A stretch of 64,000 nucleotides of DNA from Synergistaceae bacterium (GTDB lineage Bacteria > Synergistota > Synergistia > Synergistales > Aminobacteriaceae): the NCBI GenBank assembly GCA_017470485.1, contig JAFUYQ010000017.1, forward strand, positions 1-64,000, written 5' to 3'. The notes below the pieces were generated by a model. That model worked only from the letters and a program-made list of their open reading frames with translations. It did no database searches and was not told the origin of the DNA. A program made the position numbers and the translations under genes. Position 1 is the stretch's first letter, and each line of letters starts with the position of its first letter. This document shows, one piece after another, positions 24,232-31,653 of this stretch.

Positions 24232-24786
24232 TTATATTTTGACTGCGAAATTGCTCACAATGCTTATCGCGATTAACAATACCGCTAACGCCACCAATAT
24301 TTTCACGCTTTTTTCGAGCGATGTATATCTTCTGTCTATCTGCCTGATATTATAGTCTCTCGCAATCTCATAGCGCATGATTGTAAAACGGGCTATAGCC
24401 TTTGGCGAAGATGAAAGCATATTACGTTTTATTATGAGATTTGAGTCATGACGCTTCAGCTTGAGACCTGAGAGAGCGTAAACCAGCCTCACAAGGATCG
24501 TTATCATTCCAGTAACGCATAGTACAATCAGAATGTCATACGCTAATATCCAGTTACTTTTTAAAGGCGAGAATATATCAATTTCTCCGATATTACTTAC
24601 AGCGTTCATGAACATTACGAACATGAAACCGCATACGGTCAGCAGAATATAAACTTTATTGTCGAATTTTTCAGCTCGCCTGAACGAGTATTCGTATTCC
24701 AGTTTAGCAATCTCAAGGCACATTTCTATTGAGCTGCTGTTTTCAGAATTAACGCTTGATGTTTCGTTGTTTATATCATTGTCCAT
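24232..24786 (-). CDS. Three-helix membrane protein, possibly SLATT/Pycsar-effector-like
   Basis: A 184-residue protein: acidic, Ser/Asn-rich start (1-22), an amphipathic helix (IAKLEYEYSFRRAEKFDNKV), two transmembrane helices (about 46-63 and 80-105), a basic cytoplasmic stretch with RRYTSLEKSVK, and a third transmembrane helix at 163-182. An N-terminal helix feeding a transmembrane pair is reminiscent of SLATT or Pycsar transmembrane effectors of antiphage systems. No nucleotide cyclase gene is adjacent, and the similarity is only by architecture. It shares a unit with the 55-residue gene downstream and is divergent from the LprI-like gene. Confidence 0.55.
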   Translation of the reverse strand: MDNDINNETSSVNSENSSSIEMCLEIAKLEYEYSFRRAEKFDNKVYILLTVCGFMFVMFMNAVSNIGEIDIFSPLKSNWILAYDILIVLCVTGMITILVRLVYALSGLKLKRHDSNLIIKRNMLSSSPKAIARFTIMRYEIARDYNIRQIDRRYTSLEKSVKILVALAVLLIAISIVSNFAVKI

Positions 24787-24892
24787 AATTTCACCCCTGA
24801 AAAACTCCCCTTAATTAGCTTCAATTTATTCTTAAAGAAAGTATAATATAAAAATAACTTTTCATTTAATCTTTGAAGGAGGACTTTTCAAA

Positions 24893-25699
24893 ATGAAGCG
24901 TTTTGTTTCAGCTTTAACGTTAGTATTTTTGTTGACCCTTCCGGCATTCGCCCTCAGCGACGCGGAATACCTCAGAATGAGGAAAAGCAGTTCGGATTTT
25001 GCCCGTGCGGATAAAAGACTCAATCAGGTCTGGGCTAACCTCAAAAAATCATTGCCCAGAAGCGTGTTCACTCAGCTCGACAAAATACAGCGCGAATGGG
25101 TCAAATCAGGCCGCGATGACGAGGCAGCCTCATTGATGGACGATGGTTACTCAAAGGCGGAGGCTTATGCGATTGCGACAAATGACCGCGCCGATTCTCT
25201 TCCTAAAATTGCCGAAAGTATCCGAGAGGAACTCAGAAACGTGCGGAACTCCTCTCAGCCCCGAAAAACTCCGTCCCGTAAGCCTGAGCCTAAGCCGGCA
25301 CCTAAAGCTCCGGCACCCAAGCCCAGAAGAACTCCTGAGCCTGAACCGGTTGACGAGCCTGAACCAGAACCAGAGCCCGAAAGTTCCGTAACATTAACCG
25401 CCTCAGAGATTGCCGGCGAATATCAGAGCAATACGGGATTTCTCTCAGTGAGGATTATTGACATCAACACTGACGAAACCGAAGTTACTTTCAGCCGTTT
25501 CAAGGACGGCGTTCACTGGACTGCTAGAGGCTGGATTGACAATAACGTAATCGAGCTTTCCGACAACAATTACAGCAGTTGTCAGGCTACACTGACGTTC
25601 TCGCGCAAAGCTGTTAAGGTTGAAATCACTGAGACTGATGACTGGAATGAGGCTATAGCTCCTGATTTCGTTGTCGAGGGTACTTACAGGAAGCACTGA
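24893..25699 (+). CDS. Secreted LprI-like (DUF1311) protein with Pro-rich linker
   Basis: A 268-residue exported protein. Signal peptide MKRFVSALTLVFLLTLPAFA, then an LprI/DUF1311-like helical domain (about 22-105: RLNQVWANLKKSL, LDKIQREWVKSGRDDEA). A repetitive Pro/Glu/Lys linker (about 120-165: PEPKPAPKAPAPKP, EPEPEPES) leads to a C-terminal beta domain (ASEIAGEYQS to VEGTYRKH). DUF1311 proteins include lysozyme inhibitors, so a cell-envelope protective role is possible; the C-terminal domain is not recognised. AGGAGG lies before the ATG and a strong terminator follows. Confidence 0.78.
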   Translation: MKRFVSALTLVFLLTLPAFALSDAEYLRMRKSSSDFARADKRLNQVWANLKKSLPRSVFTQLDKIQREWVKSGRDDEAASLMDDGYSKAEAYAIATNDRADSLPKIAESIREELRNVRNSSQPRKTPSRKPEPKPAPKAPAPKPRRTPEPEPVDEPEPEPEPESSVTLTASEIAGEYQSNTGFLSVRIIDINTDETEVTFSRFKDGVHWTARGWIDNNVIELSDNNYSSCQATLTFSRKAVKVEITETDDWNEAIAPDFVVEGTYRKH

Positions 25700-25709
25700 G
25701 ACAAAAAGG

Positions 25710-25740
25710 CCGTCTGCACGAGAATGCGGACGGTTTTTAT
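25710..25740 (+). terminator. Terminator after the LprI-like gene
   Basis: CCGTCTGCA pairs with TGCGGACGG (one G-T pair) and is followed by TTTTTATT, 11 bases after the stop. Confidence 0.9.
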
Positions 25741-25751
25741 TATGTGTTTTG

Positions 25752-25762
25752 CCCCCCCCCCC
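25752..25762. repeat. Homopolymer tract of eleven C
   Basis: Eleven consecutive C directly abut, and share two bases with, the left-end hairpin of the IS200-type element. It may be part of the insertion site or have grown by slippage next to the element. Confidence 0.9.
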
Positions 25763-25860
25763 TGCTATGCAGGTGGTTCCGATTAGCTTATAGCTATGAA
25801 AAGTCCTTTTCTTCCTGTAAAGTATTGTTTGTCAGTTGCACAACAGAACAGGAGGAAAAA

Positions 25861-26337
25861 ATGAGCATATTAACGTTAGCACATACTAAGTGGAATTGTA
25901 AATATCACATCGTCTTTGCCCCGAAATATCGCCGATAAATAATTTATGGAAAGTACAAAATTGAAATAGGCAAAATACTTCGGACATTGTGTGAAAGAAA
26001 GGGAATTGAAATAGTTGAAGCTCAACTATGCCCTGATTATGTTCATATGCTCTTGAGCATACCACCGAAATTTAGCGTTTCGGAAATCATGGGATACTTG
26101 AAGAGGAAGAGTTCTCTTATGATTTTTGATCGCTTCGTAAATTTGAAGTACCGATATGGCAACCGTCAATTCTGGTGTCGGGGATATTACGTTGACACAG
26201 TGGGACGAAATCAGAAAAAGCTCGAAGAATATATACGTAATCAGTTAAGCGAAGATAAACTCGCAGATGAGCTCAGCAGGAAAGAACTGTATGACCCATT
26301 TACGGGTGAAGCTGTCGTAAAAGTAGGCAAGAAATAA
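25861..26337 (+). pseudogene. tnpA: IS200-type Y1 transposase TnpA, inactivated
   Basis: The frame starts with AGGAGG and ATG, reads 25 codons (MSILTLAHTKWNCKYHIVF...PKYRR), meets TAA at 25936-25938, and continues in the same frame through IIYGKYKIEIGKIL to the normal end (NQLSEDKLADEL...DPFTGEA). A Lys or Gln codon is expected at the stop, so one base change explains it. The catalytic tyrosine region WCRGYYVDTVGRN is intact. The HUH metal motif reads PDYVHMLL, with Tyr where the first His should be (TAT for CAT). Two independent lesions argue for decay. Confidence 0.85.
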
Positions 26338-26431
26338 GCCCCTTTAGGGGGAGCCAGTGATAGCAGTGCAACTGAAAGTCATTCAAAGCCCGTTCAGGGC
26401 TGCCGGTAACATGCCATTCTAGAGCTGAGCA

Positions 26432-26454
26432 AGCCACCGGCATAGCCGGTGGCT
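26432..26454. repeat. Right-end hairpin of the IS200-type element
   Basis: AGCCACCGGC and GCCGGTGGCT form a perfect ten-base-pair stem with an ATA loop, the subterminal structure recognised by Y1 transposases. Confidence 0.85.
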
Positions 26455-26556
26455 CTGACTGTGCCTTTCCGCCGGAAAAGAGTACAGTTTGATTACATTA
26501 AGAGTTATAATTCACTAACATCGAAACCGCAAAATTTTCATTCAGGAGGTATCCGT

Positions 26557-27207
26557 ATGTACCACAAAAGACGCGTTCTATCGTTCGCTCTCCTGCTGCT
26601 TCTTCTCAGCGCGGGAGCTTCATTCGCCGTAACAGTAACCGGCCATGACGGGACATCGCTGCCATTGAGCCAAATACCCGACATAATACGCCACGTTACT
26701 GGACGGACTTCGGAGGATTTTCACATGAGGAAGGATACTCTGTTCGTGTACGATACAAATAACACCAATTTCGGCACGCACAGCGTATACACATTTAACC
26801 CGAAAGGCGAGAATGAGAAGGTAGGCTCAGTATCAGATAGTGTCAGACTCTTGGTCGTAGATAGCAATTACGAAAAGATTGCAGCTGTCGACACATCAGT
26901 AACAAATAAAGACGGAGGCAGATTGACACTACTGTTTAACGATCTTGGTGCCGCAGCGACTTTCGTAACCAACAATGGTAACGGCAGTGTCAATATTGAC
27001 AGGGCTAGTAGCATGGGCAGCATATCTGCCTTTAGCGATAATGACTTTGCCGACGAACGTAAAAAGCAAGTTCATTTACTTGACGCAAAATCAGGAATAA
27101 GCGTGAAGGGTTATGACGGCGATGAACTTGTAGCGTTCCTTGAAAGGCGCGTGGAGACAGTTTTAGTACGTTTAGGAAAGGCCGCTGCTCCTTTTACGCG
27201 GAGTTAG
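26557..27207 (+). CDS. Large secreted FG-GAP surface protein, N-terminal part (frameshifted gene)
   Basis: The first 216 codons of a large surface protein: signal peptide MYHKRRVLSFALLLLLLSAGASFA, then a beta-rich domain (VTVTGHDGTSLPL, DTLFVYDTNNTNFG, RLLVVDSNYEKIAAV). AGGAGGT lies before the ATG at 26557; the upstream open frame belongs to the IS200 flank. The frame ends at 27207, whereas the downstream frame is open from 27141 and carries the continuing protein text. Loss of one base (or gain of two) near 27130-27180 would split one gene of about 1,390 codons. Sequencing error is possible. Confidence 0.75.
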   Translation: MYHKRRVLSFALLLLLLSAGASFAVTVTGHDGTSLPLSQIPDIIRHVTGRTSEDFHMRKDTLFVYDTNNTNFGTHSVYTFNPKGENEKVGSVSDSVRLLVVDSNYEKIAAVDTSVTNKDGGRLTLLFNDLGAAATFVTNNGNGSVNIDRASSMGSISAFSDNDFADERKKQVHLLDAKSGISVKGYDGDELVAFLERRVETVLVRLGKAAAPFTRS

Positions 27208-27263
27208 TTCCTAATAAGTCCAAGCCGGTTACATGGTCAACAACCCTCAAAAGTGTTCCCCAA

Positions 27264-30200
27264 ATGTTTGACGAAACTGTATATTTCCCCGTCAGCATGG
27301 CGGTCGGTGATTTCGACAATGACGGGTACGCCAACGAGATTGCAGTCACTGAGACTGACACGGCAGCTATACACGTTCATGTCCTCCGGATTACCCACAC
27401 AGGGAGCAATTCGACAGATCCCCAGTTCTCAATCACACCATACTATGAAGCAGAAGTTGACAGATATGTTTATGGTGGGTATGACAACTACAGACGTAAA
27501 GGAGTGTCTATGGACGGGTTAACATGTAATTATACACAGTGCGTAGTTGCCGGTGATTTTGACGGGGACGGTCAAACAGAGTTCGCTGTAGTTTACAGGG
27601 ACATTTCGCCGCAAGATACCATATTCACGAAACACCATAATGACGTGAATTCAGCATACGACTTTACAACATTCAGAGGCTACACAGGACATATTCATGT
27701 CAAGATATACAAGTGGGACGGAAGCGGTTTCCAGACCGAAGAAGATTCCAGGGCGTTTGACCAGCATAAGTTCGCTCTTGATAAAGACCGCGGTATGCTG
27801 TGGCATGATATAGACGTTCCGCTCGGACTGAAGGCCGCCGTAGGAGATTTTGACGGGGACGGGCGCGATGATATTGCCGTCCTGCGCGTCATGCTTCAAT
27901 ACACTGAACAAATGAGATATTACACCATAAAAACGAGTTTTTCATTCTCTAATTTTGTATTCGGGGCGTTCGTTGACTGGTACACGTTCGACTATGGAAG
28001 CATCAAGCCGAAATATAACGCGCATTCAAAAGGCTCACACCCTTGGAATTACGGCGACAACGCTAACGGCTGGGTAGGCATACGCGCAGAAAATATCTGG
28101 TTAACTGATAACTTATTCGACAAAAAATATAATGACTTGGACAATCTGCTAAAGGATTTTTACCTCAAGCCGCTCACAGGAGAGGAGACCCCTTACCCCA
28201 TCATTGACCGTGAGTTTGACATCATAGCCGGTAAATTCTCAGGCAGAGTCGGCACAATCACCACATGCGATGACCTCGTCATCAAATATCCTCAATGGGC
28301 ATCAGGAGTCAGCGGAAACAAGCTCAGGAGTCATGTCGCGCTGATGACGAACATTCCGGGCGTAACGAACTGGGGGACTCAGGTTCACGAGATTACCTCG
28401 CTGCCAGACCGAGACCACCTGCTTGCGTTCACGAAGGCTGATTACCTCAACGAGAGCATTACGCTTGAAGATCCCGTGAAGCTCTCGAACACGAAAGACT
28501 TTGACTATTCCGCGATCCTTCAGATGTTCCCTTACCATGTCGATAACCTGACTGAAGACGGTACCGCGCTCACGAAAGCTCCTCGCAGTTTCACGCTGCG
28601 CCTCAAGACTGCCGTAACCTACAACAACACTTCATCAAGTTCTGAGACGAAGAATCTCACATCAAAAATGACGGCAATAGCGGAAACGATATTTGCTTTT
28701 GACAACCCTGCGCTGCGCTTTGCCTCAAAGACATTTCAGGGCATAAGGGGAATAACGTCCGCTGTTCTCGGCAGTAATGACACAGCAAAGAAGATTGAGG
28801 GCGCTGGCGCGATATGGGATAAGCTGAAGGACACCATAGAGACAACCACTACGGAATCGAATGAGAACGCCATCAGCTATGTCATGTCAACAACTACGAT
28901 TGCGAATCGGCAGGATACACTGCTCATGAACCAGTCAACGCACTACCTATGGCGTTATCCCATTAAGCAAGTCCCTGCGCCTGCGTGGCTTCTCGGCAAA
29001 ACAAAGGACAACATCGGGAGTTTCGACAAATCCCAAGCGAAGTCCCAGCAGAGCTACATCACCTTTGCCATGAGCGATCCAGCGAAGCCGACAACATCAA
29101 TAGGAATCAATGACGTTCATTACCAGCCTTATCATGAGGTAGGCAATCTTTTCTCATACCCTGCCGCGCTTGAGCGGACAGAAGGCTACGAGGGCAGAAC
29201 ATCTCTTACCGCAGGCACGTATGAAGGGCAGATACGGTGGGACGGCAGTGAGTTCCAACAGAAAATAATGTTAAGCATAACGTCAACGGATCAGGAGAGT
29301 ACAAAGAAGGTCAACAGGGTAGGAGCTATAACAAAACTCATATCCGTGCTGGATAATATATTCGGCACAAATATGGCTAATATTCCTGCTGATACCGAGT
29401 CTACTTTCACGAGGAGCGTAACGGACGGCGAGAGCATAAGCATAAACATTCCAGCGGCGTTCAGCGGCGCGAGGTTCACAGCACTATTCGAGACATATCT
29501 TGATATTGCCGGGACTATGACAGCAGCATTCGCGGTAGAGAGATTCTACAGGGACGATGCTTTGTGGGGCGATAATAGCCTTTACACGCTGAAGCCTGAC
29601 CCTTCGTTTCTTCTGCCTGAGAAATTCAACATCTCGGCAAAGGAGGACAGCGACTTTGACAGGGCGGTATTCACGGTCAACGCTAACGACCCTACGGCCA
29701 TGAAGATGCGCGGTGTCAGGTACAAGGCGGCTGACTATGACCTTGACAGCGATAATCTTCTGTTTAAGGGCATAAAGTATGCGATAAGCGTACCAGTCTA
29801 CAATGCGAGCTTCAAGGACGCTGATAATCTCAAGGTCAGACTGTCATACTCCAAGACGAGAAAATACAACGATCCAAAGACGAAGATCGATGAGTACACA
29901 TTCACGAAACTGCCGGGCTGGGGCAATGGCAACAACAGGCAGTACGCGAATTTCACATGGACACCGACAAGCATGGACGACGGGATATATTACATTTTCG
30001 CTGAGATTGACCCCGACAACGCGATTGATGAAGTCCACGAGAACAGGCGTAACGCGAGCGGAGACATCGTTGACTGCGGCGGTAACAATATGGGATACAG
30101 GGTAATAGGTATCGCGTCAACAGAAAAACTCACGTTCGAGCGCGACAAGCTGAGGGACGCGAGTATTTCCGCTTCTGATGTTTGGGACGAGGAGGAATTA

Positions 30201-30719
30201 CCTTACATTCGGTTGAGTGCAGGCGGGCTTGATGTCGCTGACTACTTCGAAAAGTATGTTAGCGGCCAAAGCAGTCTTGTGCCTGTTGAATTTGAGTTTG
30301 ATTACGGCGGAACATCGCTGATGCACGACGCGGCAATCATGGGCTACAAGCTGAAGCCGGAGTCGAAGGGCAAGAGCTTACTGGAAATAGAGGAAGATGA
30401 TGTAGAGCTAATCTTCCTGAACACGCACTTGTCGTTTTTCCCTAACGATAATGAACACGTGATCAGCTTCCGAATGAATCCGGCGTATCTTGAGGACGGC
30501 GTGGGATTCGTAGTTCTGTTTGACAATGATGAATGGGTCAGCAAGGGCGGCGGAGTGTTTAACAGAGGGGATCTGCCGATTACTGAGATAATTTACGGCA
30601 GCGCAGGAACTAATCCAGAAGCCGGAATATCAAGCTCAAGCGGAGGGTGCTATTCTGGTTTCGGACTCATGGCCGGTCTTGCGGTGCTGGGTTTTGCTCT
30701 TGCGGTGAAAAAACGTTAG
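27264..30719 (+). CDS. Large FG-GAP repeat surface protein with SYNERG-CTERM tail, C-terminal part (frameshifted gene)
   Basis: A 1151-codon frame that continues the gene starting at 26557. Protein-like text already begins about 120 bases upstream (KGRCSFYAELVPNKSKPV), and the ATG at 27264 has no ribosome site. FG-GAP-type calcium-binding repeats are clear: AVGDFDNDGYANEIAV, AGDFDGDGQTEFAVVYRD and AVGDFDGDGRDDIAVLRV. A long mixed region follows. The C-terminus is SSSGGCYSGFGLMAGLAVLG then basic KKR, the SYNERG-CTERM sorting tail with its invariant cysteine. Likely a cell-surface adhesin or binding protein anchored after C-terminal processing. It ends at a strong hairpin. Confidence 0.82.
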   Translation: MFDETVYFPVSMAVGDFDNDGYANEIAVTETDTAAIHVHVLRITHTGSNSTDPQFSITPYYEAEVDRYVYGGYDNYRRKGVSMDGLTCNYTQCVVAGDFDGDGQTEFAVVYRDISPQDTIFTKHHNDVNSAYDFTTFRGYTGHIHVKIYKWDGSGFQTEEDSRAFDQHKFALDKDRGMLWHDIDVPLGLKAAVGDFDGDGRDDIAVLRVMLQYTEQMRYYTIKTSFSFSNFVFGAFVDWYTFDYGSIKPKYNAHSKGSHPWNYGDNANGWVGIRAENIWLTDNLFDKKYNDLDNLLKDFYLKPLTGEETPYPIIDREFDIIAGKFSGRVGTITTCDDLVIKYPQWASGVSGNKLRSHVALMTNIPGVTNWGTQVHEITSLPDRDHLLAFTKADYLNESITLEDPVKLSNTKDFDYSAILQMFPYHVDNLTEDGTALTKAPRSFTLRLKTAVTYNNTSSSSETKNLTSKMTAIAETIFAFDNPALRFASKTFQGIRGITSAVLGSNDTAKKIEGAGAIWDKLKDTIETTTTESNENAISYVMSTTTIANRQDTLLMNQSTHYLWRYPIKQVPAPAWLLGKTKDNIGSFDKSQAKSQQSYITFAMSDPAKPTTSIGINDVHYQPYHEVGNLFSYPAALERTEGYEGRTSLTAGTYEGQIRWDGSEFQQKIMLSITSTDQESTKKVNRVGAITKLISVLDNIFGTNMANIPADTESTFTRSVTDGESISINIPAAFSGARFTALFETYLDIAGTMTAAFAVERFYRDDALWGDNSLYTLKPDPSFLLPEKFNISAKEDSDFDRAVFTVNANDPTAMKMRGVRYKAADYDLDSDNLLFKGIKYAISVPVYNASFKDADNLKVRLSYSKTRKYNDPKTKIDEYTFTKLPGWGNGNNRQYANFTWTPTSMDDGIYYIFAEIDPDNAIDEVHENRRNASGDIVDCGGNNMGYRVIGIASTEKLTFERDKLRDASISASDVWDEEELPYIRLSAGGLDVADYFEKYVSGQSSLVPVEFEFDYGGTSLMHDAAIMGYKLKPESKGKSLLEIEEDDVELIFLNTHLSFFPNDNEHVISFRMNPAYLEDGVGFVVLFDNDEWVSKGGGVFNRGDLPITEIIYGSAGTNPEAGISSSSGGCYSGFGLMAGLAVLGFALAVKKR

Positions 30720-30734
30720 AGCCTGAAAATTTCT

Positions 30735-30768
30735 GCCCCCCTCGCGTTTTGTGAGGGGGGATTTTTTG
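30735..30768 (+). terminator. Terminator after the FG-GAP surface protein
   Basis: CCCCCCTC pairs with GAGGGGGG across a nine-base loop and is followed by ATTTTTT. It lies between convergent genes. Confidence 0.9.
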
Positions 30769-30773
30769 TCTGG

Positions 30774-31592
30774 TTACTTCTTGTACTGAGAGATGATTAA
30801 TCTTCTTTCCGCCGGCGTTAAATTTCTGACCCTCACAAACTGCTTCGAGACATGGTACCACGGCGTAGCCCTGAACTTATTATTCACGATCCTTCCCTCA
30901 ACACTATACCAGCCGTCAGAATCTTCAGCGTAAACAAGAAGCTGATCCCCTTTCGACTCGCTAACCTGAAACCTGACTTTGCCGGAAGGAGCTGACTCAC
31001 GAACATTTACCTTCTCACCCTTAACTTCACCAATCCGAAACAGTGTGTATAAATTAAACAGGAAAGTCATTCTCGATGTCTGATTGTTGTCCAAGATATA
31101 ACAGCCGATTGATGTTACTATGTCATTCTCTGCCGTAAACATCAACACTCCGCCTCCGTCTGACTCTTCATACTGGAAGACATGGTATATCGGTGAGCCG
31201 TTAGAGTTAAAATGTTCCCTGCCGAAATATGACACTACCTTGCTGAACGGTGAGCCGACTTTGATCCCGTCAGTAAAAGTAAGCTCCTCGCTGTTCGTCC
31301 AAAACTCGGAGATATAGCTGTTTGACCAGTCCTTATTACGATAATTTCGGATAAGAACGTAGTAATCACTGTACCAAGCTCGCGCATAGACTGTCTCATC
31401 TCCAAGCATCTCGTTTCTCACAAACTCGACATCTTGCAAGTTATGTTCGCCGCTCCAGCTTATTTGGTTCGCGGCACTCATAATACTGCTCCAGAAAGCC
31501 TCAAACTTTTCTTCATATTCATCTGCCGAAGAGAATGACGGAGAAAACAGAATCATAACCGCCGCAACAGCACACAAAAATTTCAGACGCAA
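30774..31592 (-). CDS. Secreted hypothetical protein with C-terminal SH3-like domain
   Basis: A 272-residue exported protein: signal peptide (hydrophobic FLCAVAAVMILFSPSFSSA), an N-terminal domain with many aromatic residues (EAFWSSIMSAANQISW, SYISEFWTNSEELTF, VGSPFSKVVSYFG), and a C-terminal bacterial SH3-like domain (GEKVNVRESAPSGKV...SDGWYSVEGRI). SH3 domains of this type often bind peptidoglycan. Of the possible starts, TTG 31592 has AGAGGTG at the best distance; GTG 31601 overlaps that site. Convergent with the FG-GAP gene and divergent from ABC-F. The N-terminal domain is not recognised. Confidence 0.7.
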   Translation of the reverse strand: MRLKFLCAVAAVMILFSPSFSSADEYEEKFEAFWSSIMSAANQISWSGEHNLQDVEFVRNEMLGDETVYARAWYSDYYVLIRNYRNKDWSNSYISEFWTNSEELTFTDGIKVGSPFSKVVSYFGREHFNSNGSPIYHVFQYEESDGGGVLMFTAENDIVTSIGCYILDNNQTSRMTFLFNLYTLFRIGEVKGEKVNVRESAPSGKVRFQVSESKGDQLLVYAEDSDGWYSVEGRIVNNKFRATPWYHVSKQFVRVRNLTPAERRLIISQYKK

Positions 31593-31617
31593 TTTCAACA
31601 CCTCTGCAAGTTAATAT

Positions 31618-31645
31618 TTGGATTGAATGATTATATCATGATAAT
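31618..31645 (+). promoter_or_regulatory. Promoter placed so close to the ABC-F gene that its mRNA may be leaderless
   Basis: TTGGAT (31618-31623), 16 bases, GATAAT (31640-31645). The predicted transcript start falls at about 31652, within two or three bases of the ABC-F ATG, and no Shine-Dalgarno sequence precedes that ATG. Confidence 0.4.
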
Positions 31646-31653
31646 ATTACAAC

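Larger units (their letters stand above)
25761..26460 (+). mobile_element. IS200/IS605-family insertion sequence (tnpA only)
   Basis: A compact element with a left-end hairpin (CCTGC-TAT-GCAGG at 25761-25773, then TGGTTCCGATT) and a single Y1 transposase gene. A GCCCCTTTAGGGG hairpin follows the stop. A subterminal right-end hairpin at 26432-26454 is followed by TCTGACT. This layout and the text between gene and right end are typical of IS200-group elements, which move as single strands and leave no target duplication. The transposase is inactivated, so the copy is probably fixed. Outer limits are estimates. Confidence 0.8.

Noticed and set aside
24027-24242. 71-codon forward frame opposite the 55-residue gene
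   Set aside because: Starts inside a terminator, is Ser/Cys-rich, and the reverse strand has a better frame with a ribosome site.
27264-27300. Independent start of the large FG-GAP gene at ATG 27264
   Set aside because: No ribosome site or signal peptide, and protein-like text continues upstream of it in the same frame, so it is the continuation of the gene at 26557.
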